Of a stretch of DNA of 64,000 bases, positions 34,702-43,545 are shown piece after piece. The stretch's first letter is position 1; each line of letters opens with the position of its first letter. Below the pieces are notes generated by a model that did no database searches, was not told where the DNA came from, and saw nothing but the letters and a program-made list of their open reading frames with translations. Made by a program: the position numbers and the translations under genes. The DNA comes from Chryseobacterium jejuense (GTDB lineage: Bacteria; Bacteroidota; Bacteroidia; Flavobacteriales; Weeksellaceae). Location: assembly GCF_900100075.1 (NCBI RefSeq), contig NZ_FNEG01000005.1, positions 62,001 through 126,000 on the forward strand. Reading direction: 5' to 3'.

Positions 34702-36087
34702 ATGAATTTATCATTCAGAGCACTTATCTTATGGCTGAGTTGCCCTGCACTGTCCTTTGCTCAGTTTACGAGTTTAGAGGAAGTACTTCTCAGGGCGGAA
34801 AAGAATTATCAGTCCATTCAAAAGAAAACAATCAAGATACAGGCTTCACAAGAAAGACTTAAGCTTCAGAAAACGTATTATTTGCCGGAAGTGACATTGG
34901 CTGTTCAGCAGAGTTTCGGAACCATCAATGCTCAAAATGGTCCAATGTATAATATGGGAGGTTCAGGTATTTCGTCTACTTCCATGCCTTTGGCAGAACA
35001 AAACTGGAATGCTGCTTTTGGAAGTTTGTATCTCGCGAACGTCAACTGGAATGTCTATACTTTTGGGAAACTTAAAACTAAAGAAAATATAGAAATTGCC
35101 GATGTAGAGCTTCAAAAAGCAGATCTGAAACAGGAAGTTTTTCAACATCAGATAAAGGCTGCCGCGACTTATTTCAACCTTCTTGTAAGCCAACGTCTTG
35201 AAAATGTACAGCAGGAAAACCACAAACGTTCAGAAGTTATTTATATGATTGCTCAGGCTAGAGCCAACAGTGGGTTAATTCCAGAAGTAGATGCATCGCT
35301 GGCAAAAGCAGAAATGTCCAGTGCACAGACTGCGATCATCAATGCAAACGATCATGTTCTGGACTATAATCAAAAGTTATCTGATCTTTTGGCAGAGAAT
35401 TTTAGTGAGTATCAGTTAGATCATTATTTCAGTAAAAACGCCCCTGTTTTAATGAAGGAAACCTCATTTTTTGACAACCATCCCACTACGCTTTTTGTTG
35501 CTCAAAAAATTAATAAAAGCAAGCAACAGGAAAATTATCTGAATACCTCAAGCCTGCCTTCTCTTTCTCTTTTTGGGACATTTCAAGGGCGTGGCTCTGG
35601 TTTCGACTGGAATTATGTGCAGGACAATGCTGCTTACTCCCCTTCTTATCTGAAAGGTATTGGCATAGACAGGATGAATTATATTGTAGGGCTTAATCTC
35701 AGCTGGAATCTTACCGATTTTTACAGAAACAGTTCCAGAATCAACGAACAGAAGCTTATTACAAAGACTTTAGATCTGGATTATCAGCTCCTACAGCAGG
35801 AACTTCACAATCAGCAGAATCTTTCGGATCTGAAATATAAAAACGCTTTGTCTAAAGTTACTGAATCCAAAATCCAGTTACAGGCTGCTACCGATGCATT
35901 TAATCAACAAAAAGCATTGTACGAAAACGGATTGACCACTATCGTAGACTTTACTCAGGCATTATATCTTCTGAACCGGGCTGAGATCAATTATGAAATT
36001 GCCCAGAACAATTCCTGGCAGGCTGTTGTATTGATGGCCGCTTCCAAGGGAGATATATCAATGATTACCAAAGCAATTGCCCATTAA
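34702..36087 (+). CDS. TolC-family outer-membrane channel of an efflux system
   Basis: A 461-residue protein with a signal peptide (LSFRALILWLSCPALSFAQ). The OEP pattern appears twice: FTSLEEVLLRAEKNYQSIQK with a following long helix, and 'GLNLSWNLTDFYRNSSRINEQKL' with its helix to 'FNQQKALYENGLTTIVDFTQALYLLNRAEINYEIAQNNSWQAVV', the usual end of the second half. It is the outer-membrane duct of the tripartite pump encoded by the next two genes. The gap to the RND gene is 15 bp. Confidence 0.9.
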   Translation: MNLSFRALILWLSCPALSFAQFTSLEEVLLRAEKNYQSIQKKTIKIQASQERLKLQKTYYLPEVTLAVQQSFGTINAQNGPMYNMGGSGISSTSMPLAEQNWNAAFGSLYLANVNWNVYTFGKLKTKENIEIADVELQKADLKQEVFQHQIKAAATYFNLLVSQRLENVQQENHKRSEVIYMIAQARANSGLIPEVDASLAKAEMSSAQTAIINANDHVLDYNQKLSDLLAENFSEYQLDHYFSKNAPVLMKETSFFDNHPTTLFVAQKINKSKQQENYLNTSSLPSLSLFGTFQGRGSGFDWNYVQDNAAYSPSYLKGIGIDRMNYIVGLNLSWNLTDFYRNSSRINEQKLITKTLDLDYQLLQQELHNQQNLSDLKYKNALSKVTESKIQLQAATDAFNQQKALYENGLTTIVDFTQALYLLNRAEINYEIAQNNSWQAVVLMAASKGDISMITKAIAH

Positions 36088-36102
36088 TTCAAAAATTTAA
36101 AC

Positions 36103-39100
36103 ATGAATCTTATAAAGTTTGCATTACGCAGGCCAATATCTGTAATGGTATTGGTATTGGGGCTGTTGTTTTTCGGAATCAAAGCCGCTAAAGAAGTAAA
36201 AGTAGATATTCTTCCTGAGATGAATCTTCCTGTAGTGTATGTTGCCCATTCTTTTAATGGATATACTCCACAACAGATGGAAGGATATTTTACCAAAATG
36301 TATGTGAATATGCTTTTATTTACGAATGGTATTAAAAGTATCGAATCTAAAAATACCCAGGGACTTACCTTGATGAAGGTTAATTTCTATGAAGGAACCA
36401 ATATGGGAGAAGCCATTGCACAAATCAATGCGCTGTCTACCCGTTCACAGGTATTTTTACCGCCCGGTGCACCGCCGCCTTTCATTATCCGTTTTGATTC
36501 TTCATCACAACCGGTAGGACAATTGGTCTTCCGAAGTAATACCAAAACAAACAATGAACTTCAGGATATTGCCAATTTCAATGCCCGGCCTTTTCTTATT
36601 GCCATTCCGGGGCTTACTACTGCTCCACCGTTTGGGGGAAGTCCACGTACCATTGAGGTGAATGTGGATCCTGTCAAACTACGAGCACATCAATTATCAC
36701 CTGAGCAGATTGTAGAAGCCATCAGCAGAAATAATATCACCTCACCATCAGGAAATGTTTATATAGGCGAGACTAATTATCTCACTCCCACCAACAATAC
36801 GGTAAAAAAGGTGGAAGAATTGGGAGATATTCCACTATTTAAAGGGACTGCTGACAATGTTTATGTCAAGGATGTTGCCACAGTGAAGGATGGAGCTGAT
36901 ATAGCTACCGGATATGCACTCATAGACGGAAAACGTTCTGTGTACATCAATATTGCCAAAGCCAGCAACGCTTCTACGCTGGAAGTCGTCAATAAATTAA
37001 AGGAATCTCTCCCGAAAATCCAGCGAAATATGCCGGATGATGTAGAGATTTCTTATGAATTCGATCAATCCGTTTATATTTCAAATGCATTGAAAAGTTT
37101 AGCCGTGGAAGGGATTTTGGGTGCTTTACTGACCGGATTGATGGTGATGCTTTTCCTGAATGACCGAAGAGCAGCCCTTATTGTAATTATGACCATTCCG
37201 ATTTCTATTATTTCAGGCGTATTATTTCTGAAATTATTCGGACAATCTATTAATATTATGTCTTTATCCGGTCTTGCTCTCGCGATAGGAATATTGGTGG
37301 ATGAAAGTACGGTTACCATTGAAAATATTCATCAGCATTTTGCCATGGGAAAGAGCCGTGCACAAGCCATTTGGGATGCGTGTAAAGAAATTGCCTTCCC
37401 GAAACTGCTTATCATGCTTTGTATTTTAGCAGTATTCGCTCCTGCATTTATGATGAGTGGTATTCCCGGATCTTTATTTATGCCTTTAGCAATGGCCATA
37501 GGGTTTTCAATGATTGTTTCTTTTATATTATCACAAACTTTTGTTCCGGTGATGGCCAACTGGCTGATGAAGCATGATCCTAAAACGTGTGAAAATCATA
37601 AACCAAATTGGTTTACCCGCTTCCGTGATCGTTTCACTGTATTTTTATCTTCTTTGATGAAGCGTAGAAAAATCATTGTAAGTATAAGTCTTGCAGCTGT
37701 TTTCTGTTTAGGAATCGGACTTTATCAGATAACGGGAAAAGATGTATTACCTTCCGTAAACTCCCGACAGTTTCAGGTTCGTATAAAGACTGCAGAGGGA
37801 ACCCGTATTGAAGTTACTGAAATAAAGGTTAAAAAATTTCTGGAACATCTTAAAAATAAGGTGGGAAAAGATAATATCGCTATTTCATCTGTATTCATCG
37901 GTCAGCATCCCTCAACATTCGCGGTTAGTCCTATTTATCTTTATAATGCAGGTCCACATGAAGCTTTAATGCAGGTTGCCTTAAAAGAATTTAATGGAAA
38001 TTCTGATGAACTGAAGGATGAATTGCGAAAGTATTACAAGGAAAAAATGCCGGATATTCAAATTTCATTTGAGCCTATTGAACTTACTGAAAAGATATTA
38101 AGCCAGGGAACCAACACTCCTGTTGAGATAAGAATTTCAGGAATGATGAAAAAGATGAACCGAATGTATGCGGAGAAACTTTTAGCCAAGTTGAAAGAAA
38201 TTGAATACATGCGCGATCAGCAAATCCCACAATCCATGAACTATCCTGCTTTACAGATTAATATTGACCGAGTGAAAGCTGCTCAATTAGGATTGGATGC
38301 GCAGGATATTGCCAAATCACTGGTAACAGCTACAGCTTCTACCCGCTATACCAACAAAAATTTCTGGGTAGGCGGAATGATGGGAATTGCCTATGATGTA
38401 CAGGTGCAGACTCCTCAGAATATCCTTAACAGCAAGGAGGAACTGGCTAATATTCCGCTATCTAAAAACTCTGACAGACCTGTATTGGGAGATGTAGCAA
38501 CCATAAGTTCGGCAAAAGAACTAGGAGAAAGTTACAATCTCGGAACCATGGGTTATACTACTGTTACTGCTAATCTCCACAAAACCGATCTGGAACAGGC
38601 TTCCAAAGATGTAAAAAAAGCCATTGAATCTCTTGGTGAGCTTCCAAAAGGGGTTAATATTGAAGTTTCTGGAATGGCTCCTGTATTAAATGAAACTATG
38701 AGCAGCCTTTCCTCAGGACTTCTTATTGCTGTGGCTGTCATTTTTCTGATGCTTGCTGCTACTTTTCAGTCGTTTCGTGTTTCCTTGGTTATTTTAACAA
38801 CAGTTCCTTTTGTTATTGTAGGATCACTGACATTATTGAAATTGACAGGTTCTACGTTGAATCTTCAGTCTTATATGGGATTGATTATGTCTGTTGGAGT
38901 GTCTATCGCCAATGCCGTTTTATTGATAAGCAATGCGGAAACCATTCGAAAATCAACCGGAGACGCTTTAAATGCAGCTCTTGAAGCAGCTAAACTTCGT
39001 ATTCGCCCCATCATTATGACCACGCTGGCTATGGCAGCCGGAATGTTGCCAATGGCTATAGGTTTTGGAGAAGGTGGAGATCAGGTTTCTCCATTAGGCC

Positions 39101-39255
39101 GTGCCGTAATTGGCGGACTTATTTTCTCTACATTCTCAGTATTGGTTATTCTTCCTTTAGTTTTTGGATGGATGCAAAAAAATGCAAGTATTATTTCTCC
39201 TTCTTTAGATCCTGAAGATGAAGAAAGCATCCATTATTCTCATTCAAAATCATAA
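36103..39255 (+). CDS. RND efflux pump inner-membrane permease
   Basis: A 1050-residue RND pump with the usual 12 transmembrane helices and two large periplasmic loops (opening MNLIKFALRRPISVMVLVLG). The first half contains 'LRAHQLSPEQIVEAISRNN' and TM4 reads 'GILVDESTVTIENIHQHF', where the proton-relay DD of AcrB-type (LVDDA) is D-E; metal pumps of the CusA type have D-A. The second half repeats the plan (VAVIFLMLAATFQSFRVSLVIL, then 'SNAETIRKSTGDALNAALEAAKLRIRPIIMTTLAM'). It is intermediate between HAE1 and HME members. Substrate is not readable from sequence; the cysteine-rich partners at both ends of the operon favour a metal. The adaptor follows 12 bp later. Confidence 0.9.
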   Translation: MNLIKFALRRPISVMVLVLGLLFFGIKAAKEVKVDILPEMNLPVVYVAHSFNGYTPQQMEGYFTKMYVNMLLFTNGIKSIESKNTQGLTLMKVNFYEGTNMGEAIAQINALSTRSQVFLPPGAPPPFIIRFDSSSQPVGQLVFRSNTKTNNELQDIANFNARPFLIAIPGLTTAPPFGGSPRTIEVNVDPVKLRAHQLSPEQIVEAISRNNITSPSGNVYIGETNYLTPTNNTVKKVEELGDIPLFKGTADNVYVKDVATVKDGADIATGYALIDGKRSVYINIAKASNASTLEVVNKLKESLPKIQRNMPDDVEISYEFDQSVYISNALKSLAVEGILGALLTGLMVMLFLNDRRAALIVIMTIPISIISGVLFLKLFGQSINIMSLSGLALAIGILVDESTVTIENIHQHFAMGKSRAQAIWDACKEIAFPKLLIMLCILAVFAPAFMMSGIPGSLFMPLAMAIGFSMIVSFILSQTFVPVMANWLMKHDPKTCENHKPNWFTRFRDRFTVFLSSLMKRRKIIVSISLAAVFCLGIGLYQITGKDVLPSVNSRQFQVRIKTAEGTRIEVTEIKVKKFLEHLKNKVGKDNIAISSVFIGQHPSTFAVSPIYLYNAGPHEALMQVALKEFNGNSDELKDELRKYYKEKMPDIQISFEPIELTEKILSQGTNTPVEIRISGMMKKMNRMYAEKLLAKLKEIEYMRDQQIPQSMNYPALQINIDRVKAAQLGLDAQDIAKSLVTATASTRYTNKNFWVGGMMGIAYDVQVQTPQNILNSKEELANIPLSKNSDRPVLGDVATISSAKELGESYNLGTMGYTTVTANLHKTDLEQASKDVKKAIESLGELPKGVNIEVSGMAPVLNETMSSLSSGLLIAVAVIFLMLAATFQSFRVSLVILTTVPFVIVGSLTLLKLTGSTLNLQSYMGLIMSVGVSIANAVLLISNAETIRKSTGDALNAALEAAKLRIRPIIMTTLAMAAGMLPMAIGFGEGGDQVSPLGRAVIGGLIFSTFSVLVILPLVFGWMQKNASIISPSLDPEDEESIHYSHSKS

Positions 39256-39267
39256 ATTTTACATTCA

Positions 39268-40350
39268 ATGAAAAACATATTATATACAGCTGTCATCCTG
39301 AGTCTTATTATTATCCCGGCTTCCTGCAGCAAAGAAAAAACAGATTCCAAACAAGAAGTCAAACCTATGATGATGGCCAGCATGGAAACTGTAACTATTA
39401 AAAAAAGTAATCCCAAAGTAGAACTCAAACTTCCGGGTGAACTGGTTCCTGATCAGGAAACTGCTTTATTTGCTAAAGTACAGAGCTATGTAAAAAAGAT
39501 CAATGTTGATATTGGTACTTATGTGAGTGCCGGACAGGTTCTTATGGTGTTGGAAGCTCCTGAAATTCAATCTCAAGCGGCTAATGCCAAAGCGAAGTGG
39601 CAGGCGCAAGAAGCTATTTATGCCTCTACAAAATCAAGTTATAACAGAATGTACAAAGCCAATGAAACAAAAGGAGCTATTGCAAAAGATGCTCTGGATC
39701 AGATCACAGCCCGCAAGCTTTCGGATGAAGCACAGGTGAATGCGGCAAGATCAGCGTATCATGAACTTCAGGATATTAATCGCTATCTAGTCATCCGCGC
39801 TCCTTTTAGTGGCGTGATTACAGAAAGAAATGTAGATCTTGGAGCATATGTAGGTCCCATGGGAGGAACTCCTTTGATGGTTATTCAAAATACCTCGAAG
39901 CTTCGACTTAGTTTATCTGTTTCAGAAGCGAATGTTCCTTACCTCAACGTGGGAGATACTATCTCATTCAGAGTTCATGCACTCCCTGAAAAAAGTTTTA
40001 AAGCCAGAATATCCAGAAAGTCAGGATCATTAGACCTTAAGCTGCGTTCGGAGAAAATAGAAGCGGATTTTATCAATCATTCCAGAGAATTAAAACCTTT
40101 TATGATTGCAGAATCTATGATTCCTTTACAAAATAAAGAAGCTACATTTTTTATTCCCAGATCAACCCTGGTGGAAAGTAATATGGGAATTTACATCATT
40201 AAAAAAGAAAACGGAAAGGCGAAATTCATTCCCATAAAAAAAGGAAGAATTCTCAATGATACTATTGAAGTTTTCGGAGAATTGTCAGAAGGTGATCAGA
40301 TTATTAAAAAAGGAAGTGAAGAAATCTTAGAAGGAAGTTTAATTAAATAA
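39268..40350 (+). CDS. RND efflux periplasmic adaptor (membrane fusion) protein
   Basis: A 360-residue protein with a lipoprotein signal (LSLIIIPASC, cysteine at 18). It has the barrel-sandwich halves 'ALFAKVQSYVKKINVDIGTYVSAGQVLMVLEAPE' and 'RYLVIRAPFSGVITERNVDLGAYVGPMGGTPLMVIQ', a coiled-coil hairpin between them, and the beta-barrel and membrane-proximal domains after. It links the permease at 36103 with the channel at 34702. No metal-binding histidine cluster is seen in it. It is followed after seven bases by the cysteine-rich lipoprotein gene. Confidence 0.9.
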   Translation: MKNILYTAVILSLIIIPASCSKEKTDSKQEVKPMMMASMETVTIKKSNPKVELKLPGELVPDQETALFAKVQSYVKKINVDIGTYVSAGQVLMVLEAPEIQSQAANAKAKWQAQEAIYASTKSSYNRMYKANETKGAIAKDALDQITARKLSDEAQVNAARSAYHELQDINRYLVIRAPFSGVITERNVDLGAYVGPMGGTPLMVIQNTSKLRLSLSVSEANVPYLNVGDTISFRVHALPEKSFKARISRKSGSLDLKLRSEKIEADFINHSRELKPFMIAESMIPLQNKEATFFIPRSTLVESNMGIYIIKKENGKAKFIPIKKGRILNDTIEVFGELSEGDQIIKKGSEEILEGSLIK

Positions 40351-40357
40351 TATCAAT

Positions 40358-40783
40358 ATGAAAACAATATTCAGAAACACGTGTATTATTCTTTTCAGTG
40401 CAACCGTTTTATATGCCTGTAATAAAGAAACACCCAAAAGTCCAGAACCTGTAACCGTTCAGAAACCTCAACCTACAGCCTCTTCCGGAAAGTTTGTAAA
40501 AGGAAGCCATGTTCCCACAGAAACAGTCTGTATGGTGAATAATGCGTATATGGGAAAGAAACAGATAGAGGTTCCTCACAATGGTAAAACTTACTATGGC
40601 TGCTGTGAAATGTGTGTAAAGCGCATTCCGACAGATAAAACAGCCCGAGAAGCTATTGATCCGTACAGTGGAAAAACAGTAGATAAAGCAGATGCTTATA
40701 TTGTGATGATCAGTGATGAAGGAGAAGTGGCTTATTTTGAAAATGAAGAGAGTTACAATAAGTTTCTCGCTCAGAATTCATAA
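40358..40783 (+). CDS. Cysteine-rich (TRASH/YHS-like) lipoprotein, MlpB-type
   Basis: A 141-residue lipoprotein (lipobox VLYAC, C21). The mature part has C58 (TVCMVNNAYMGKKQIEV) and YYGCCEMCVKRI (C82, C83, C86), separated by a short 'PHNGKTYY' turn. This is the layout of TRASH/YHS metal-binding modules: C-x(n)-Y-[YF]-C-C-x-x-C. Its position as last gene of the efflux operon supports a metal-handing or sensing role at the periplasmic face. Named MlpB in some Bacteroidota annotations; the metal is unknown. Its last 26 bp and about 24 bp past the stop are echoed 309 bp downstream. Confidence 0.75.
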   Translation: MKTIFRNTCIILFSATVLYACNKETPKSPEPVTVQKPQPTASSGKFVKGSHVPTETVCMVNNAYMGKKQIEVPHNGKTYYGCCEMCVKRIPTDKTAREAIDPYSGKTVDKADAYIVMISDEGEVAYFENEESYNKFLAQNS

Positions 40784-40850
40784 TTATATTCTCCTGATTA
40801 TTTGCTGAATAATTAGTATAATATTGTTTGTACCAAAGTAATTTAAATGG

Positions 40851-41017
40851 AACGCAAAGTTTTTATTCTTATACCGTTATATATGTAAGGGAGCAAAGAG
40901 TGGAATCAATTTTATTGATTCTTTTAAAGCGGACGTATAACTACATGGTTTCATCAGCGACAAAGCCGCCTTCTTAGCTTCCTTATTAATAGGATAAATG
41001 ATTTTTTTCTTTGCGTT
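40851..41017 (-). repeat. MITE-like element, copy A (167 bp, inverted relative to copy B)
   Basis: The segment is bounded by AACGCAAAG (40851-40859) and CTTTGCGTT (41009-41017), perfect 9-bp terminal inverted repeats. Its reverse complement aligns along its whole length with 43315-43484: shared stretches include AAGAATCAAT..AATTGATTCCACTCTTTGC and the internal GTCGCTGATGAAACC-like part. It encodes nothing. It lies between the MlpB gene and its echoed tail. Confidence 0.8.
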
Positions 41018-41059
41018 TTAAAAAATCACAATATATAACTCAAATAAGTAAATAAAGTG

Positions 41060-41109
41060 AATTACAGCAAATTCCTCGCTCAGAATTCATAATTATATTT
41101 TTTAGATTA
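41060..41109. repeat. Echo of the MlpB gene tail
   Basis: The segment matches 40751-40800 (end of the MlpB gene plus 17 bases): both contain CTCGCTCAGAATTCATAATT followed by ATATT, with only a few differences. The two copies are 309 bp apart in the same orientation and flank the MITE-like copy A. Confidence 0.8.
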
Positions 41110-41118
41110 ATTGTTTTA

Positions 41119-41154
41119 GAGCTTGGTAACTCAGGGTTATCAAGCTCTTTTTTA
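41119..41154 (+). terminator. Terminator at the end of the efflux operon region
   Basis: GAGCTTG (41119-41125) pairs with CAAGCTC (41141-41147) around GTAACTCAGGGTTAT, which itself can pair, followed by TTTTTT. It lies after the MlpB-tail echo. Confidence 0.75.
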
Positions 41155-41164
41155 ACTGGAAACA

Positions 41165-41199
41165 AAAAAGACAGGCCTTATACAAAAGCCTGTCTTTTT
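41165..41199. terminator. Bidirectional terminator after the NfuA-like gene
   Basis: AAAAAGACAGGC (41165-41176) pairs with GCCTGTCTTTTT (41188-41199). On the minus strand it lies 19 bp past the stop of the gene at 41218. Confidence 0.85.
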
Positions 41200-41217
41200 A
41201 ATATCTCAGATATAGTC

Positions 41218-41466
41218 TTACTCTACGTTTACTACTTTCTCAATTTCCGGTGCATGTTGCTTGATTGTATTTTCCACCCCTAATTTTAAGGTTGAAAAAT
41301 TCAACGAGCATCCGGAACAGTTACCAAGAAGTTTTACAAAAACCTGATTATCCTTCACATCAATAAGCTCAATGTCACCACCGTCTTTATTTAAAAACGG
41401 TCTGATGCTTTCCAGAGCTTCCATTACTCTTGTTACTGTATCTTCGTGCGTTATGTTTGTTTCCAT
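41218..41466 (-). CDS. NifU-domain Fe-S scaffold protein (NfuA-like C-terminal domain)
   Basis: An 82-residue protein that is just the NifU C-terminal domain: RVMEALESIRPFLNKDGGDIEL, QVFVKLLGNCSGCSLNFSTLKLGVENTI. C50 and C53 form the CxxC that binds a bridged Fe-S cluster in dimers. Its family carries clusters to target proteins. It is 48 bp downstream of the Mrp-type ATPase on the same strand, so the two Fe-S carriers probably form an operon. Confidence 0.9.
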   Translation of the reverse strand: METNITHEDTVTRVMEALESIRPFLNKDGGDIELIDVKDNQVFVKLLGNCSGCSLNFSTLKLGVENTIKQHAPEIEKVVNVE

Positions 41467-41514
41467 ATTTTTTCAGTTCAATTCGGTTTTTTCAAATGTG
41501 ATTGAAAGTTATTA

Positions 41515-42621
41515 TTATTTTGCTTTTGGCGAGCAACCTGCCATAGTGGAAATCTTCACCGCCTCAGTTGGAGGAAGGCTTTTATTTCTCTCTACAAGGC
41601 TTTCTACCATTCTTCTTGCCGTTTCAGTATAAATCTCTGAAATTTTAGAATTTTCCTGAAGGGCTGCCGGTCTTCCTACATCTCCTGCTTCTCTGATGCT
41701 TTGGATCAATGGAATCTCTCCCAATACCGGAATTCCAAGATCTTCTGCCAAATATTGTGCTCCCTGATTTCCAAAGATATAATATTTATTCTCAGGAAGT
41801 TCATCCGGTGTAAAATACGCCATATTTTCGATTAATCCAAGAACCGGAATATTGATGCTTTCCATCTGGAACATAGCAATCCCCTTTCTTACATCTGCCA
41901 AAGCAACGTGCTGAGGTGTACTTACAATCACAGCTCCTGTTACAGGCACTTCCTGAATAATGGATAAGTGAATATCACCTGTTCCTGGAGGAAGGTCGAT
42001 TAATAAGAAATCCAATTCACCCCATGCAGCATCTCTAATCATTTGGTTTAATGCTTTTGAAGCCATTGGTCCTCTCCAAACTACCGCTTGGTTAGCTCCT
42101 GAGAAATACCCAATAGAAAGCATTTTCACTCCATAATTTTCGATAGGCTTCATCATATTCTTTCCGTCCACTTCTACAGAAATTGGTTTTGCACCTTCTG
42201 TATCGAACATGGTAGGAACTGATGGTCCGTAGATATCGGCATCCAGCAATCCTACTTTAAAACCCATTTTAGCCAACGTTACTGCCATATTTGCAGAAAC
42301 GGTAGACTTCCCTACTCCTCCTTTACCGGAAGCAATAGCGATAATATTTTGAATTCCAGGAATTTGTTTTCCTTTGATCTGACTTTGCTGAATTTCACTA
42401 GGTTCCGGAGAAACAATTTTAAGTTTTAAATGAACTTCTTCTCCAAATTCACTAGCAAAAGCCTGCTTCATAGCAGCTTCCAGCTTTTTCTTTTCATGCA
42501 TTGCTGGTGAATGAGCGGTCATGTCAATATAAACATCATTACCCACAATCTGAAGATTATTCACCAAGTCGTCTACTTCTATTTCTTTAAGGAATTCCTG
42601 AACCTTTTCTTTCGTCAACAT
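41515..42621 (-). CDS. mrp: Mrp/NBP35-type Fe-S carrier P-loop ATPase
   Basis: A 368-residue protein. Residues 1-95 are a MIP18/DUF59 domain (VDDLVNNLQIVGNDVYIDMTAHSPAM). The ATPase has the deviant Walker A GKGGVGKST (99-107), 'LLDADIYGPSVPTMF' and 'FLLIDLPPGTGDIHL'. In place of the CPxC cluster ligands after 'IENMAYF', it reads FTPDELPENKYYIFG, the form usual in Bacteroidota. A late cysteine is present in MAGCSPKAK. The family loads or carries 4Fe-4S clusters. It lies directly upstream of the NfuA-like gene. Confidence 0.92.
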   Translation of the reverse strand: MLTKEKVQEFLKEIEVDDLVNNLQIVGNDVYIDMTAHSPAMHEKKKLEAAMKQAFASEFGEEVHLKLKIVSPEPSEIQQSQIKGKQIPGIQNIIAIASGKGGVGKSTVSANMAVTLAKMGFKVGLLDADIYGPSVPTMFDTEGAKPISVEVDGKNMMKPIENYGVKMLSIGYFSGANQAVVWRGPMASKALNQMIRDAAWGELDFLLIDLPPGTGDIHLSIIQEVPVTGAVIVSTPQHVALADVRKGIAMFQMESINIPVLGLIENMAYFTPDELPENKYYIFGNQGAQYLAEDLGIPVLGEIPLIQSIREAGDVGRPAALQENSKISEIYTETARRMVESLVERNKSLPPTEAVKISTMAGCSPKAK

Positions 42622-42771
42622 ATAAATATAAATTGTTTACAAATTTACGTTTTTTTTTGGTAATTTAGAATCAATAAAATCTATAATATCAGGTGATAAA
42701 TCAGATCGTTAAAAATTTTGTTTATCCTATTTTTTCATCATGAACTATCCTGCGCTACCAAAACAAAATCT

Positions 42772-43227
42772 ATGGAAACTATTGCTTACCCATCTAAATA
42801 TGCATTACCAAAAGAAATATTTATTGTAGGAAAAACCAGGTTCAAATGGTATGATTTGGCTAAAGATCCTGCAGAAGTTTCCACGCAAGATATTCAGAAT
42901 GCTAAAACGTGTATTGAAAATGCCAAAGAAAATTTTCAGAATATCGAAGATCTCGGATTTGTAATTATGCATCGATGTGGCGAAAATTATCTTCTTTTAG
43001 TCTGTACCTGGCGAAGTGAAAACGAATTATGGGAAAGTGTTTATTATGACGGAACCGGCAAATTCGAGATCTGGGACAGAAATAAAACCCACCTCCCTAC
43101 TTACTGCATCTGGGAAATGGGCATTGTTTACCATGAGTCCCAGGCATGGAAAAAATACCTGGGAACTGCAAGACAGGAAAGCCATAAAGTGGAATATCTT
43201 AATGACTTGTTTGAGGGTGAGGTTTAG
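42772..43227 (+). CDS. Conserved protein of unknown function
   Basis: The start at 42772 (METIAYPSKYALPKEIFIVG) gives 151 residues; 18 codons upstream of it are not supported. A soluble, mostly beta protein: 'FKWYDLAKDPAEVSTQDIQNAKTCIEN', 'LGFVIMHRCGENYLLLVCTWRSENELWESVYYD' and 'YCIWEMGIVYHESQAWKKYLGT'. The pattern 'LLVCTWRSENELWESVYY' is conserved in Bacteroidota proteins without a known role. No signal peptide. It ends beside the palindromic repeat region at 43228. Confidence 0.6.
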   Translation: METIAYPSKYALPKEIFIVGKTRFKWYDLAKDPAEVSTQDIQNAKTCIENAKENFQNIEDLGFVIMHRCGENYLLLVCTWRSENELWESVYYDGTGKFEIWDRNKTHLPTYCIWEMGIVYHESQAWKKYLGTARQESHKVEYLNDLFEGEV

Positions 43228-43314
43228 GAGTAAGGAAGCTGGAAGTTATGTTTAACCTTTCAATTAACTAAATGACTATAAAAATGTTACATAATCCTAC
43301 ATTACATTTTTTTA

Positions 43315-43484
43315 AACGCAAAGGTCTTATTTAGATTATGTATTATTTCTAAGGGAGCCAAGGCAGCGACATAGTCACTTATGAAGCTGTATGGATATGC
43401 ATCCGCTTCAAAAGAATCAATGAAATTGATTCCACTCTTTGCTTCCTCAAAATATCACAATAATAGTATAAAAACCTTTGCGTT
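43315..43484 (+). repeat. MITE-like element, copy B (170 bp)
   Basis: Bounded by AACGCAAAG (43315-43323) and CTTTGCGTT (43476-43484). It aligns end to end with the reverse complement of 40851-41017: both contain TTAAAAGAATCAAT or TCAAAAGAATCAAT with AATTGATTCCACTCTTTGC. It is nested in an outer inverted repeat (GGAAGCTGGAAGTTA at 43235-43249, TAACTTTCAGCTTCC at 43527-43541). No coding potential. Confidence 0.8.
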
Positions 43485-43545
43485 AAATTTAAATTGAATC
43501 AATAGAGCCATTACACTATTATTCATTAACTTTCAGCTTCCCGCC

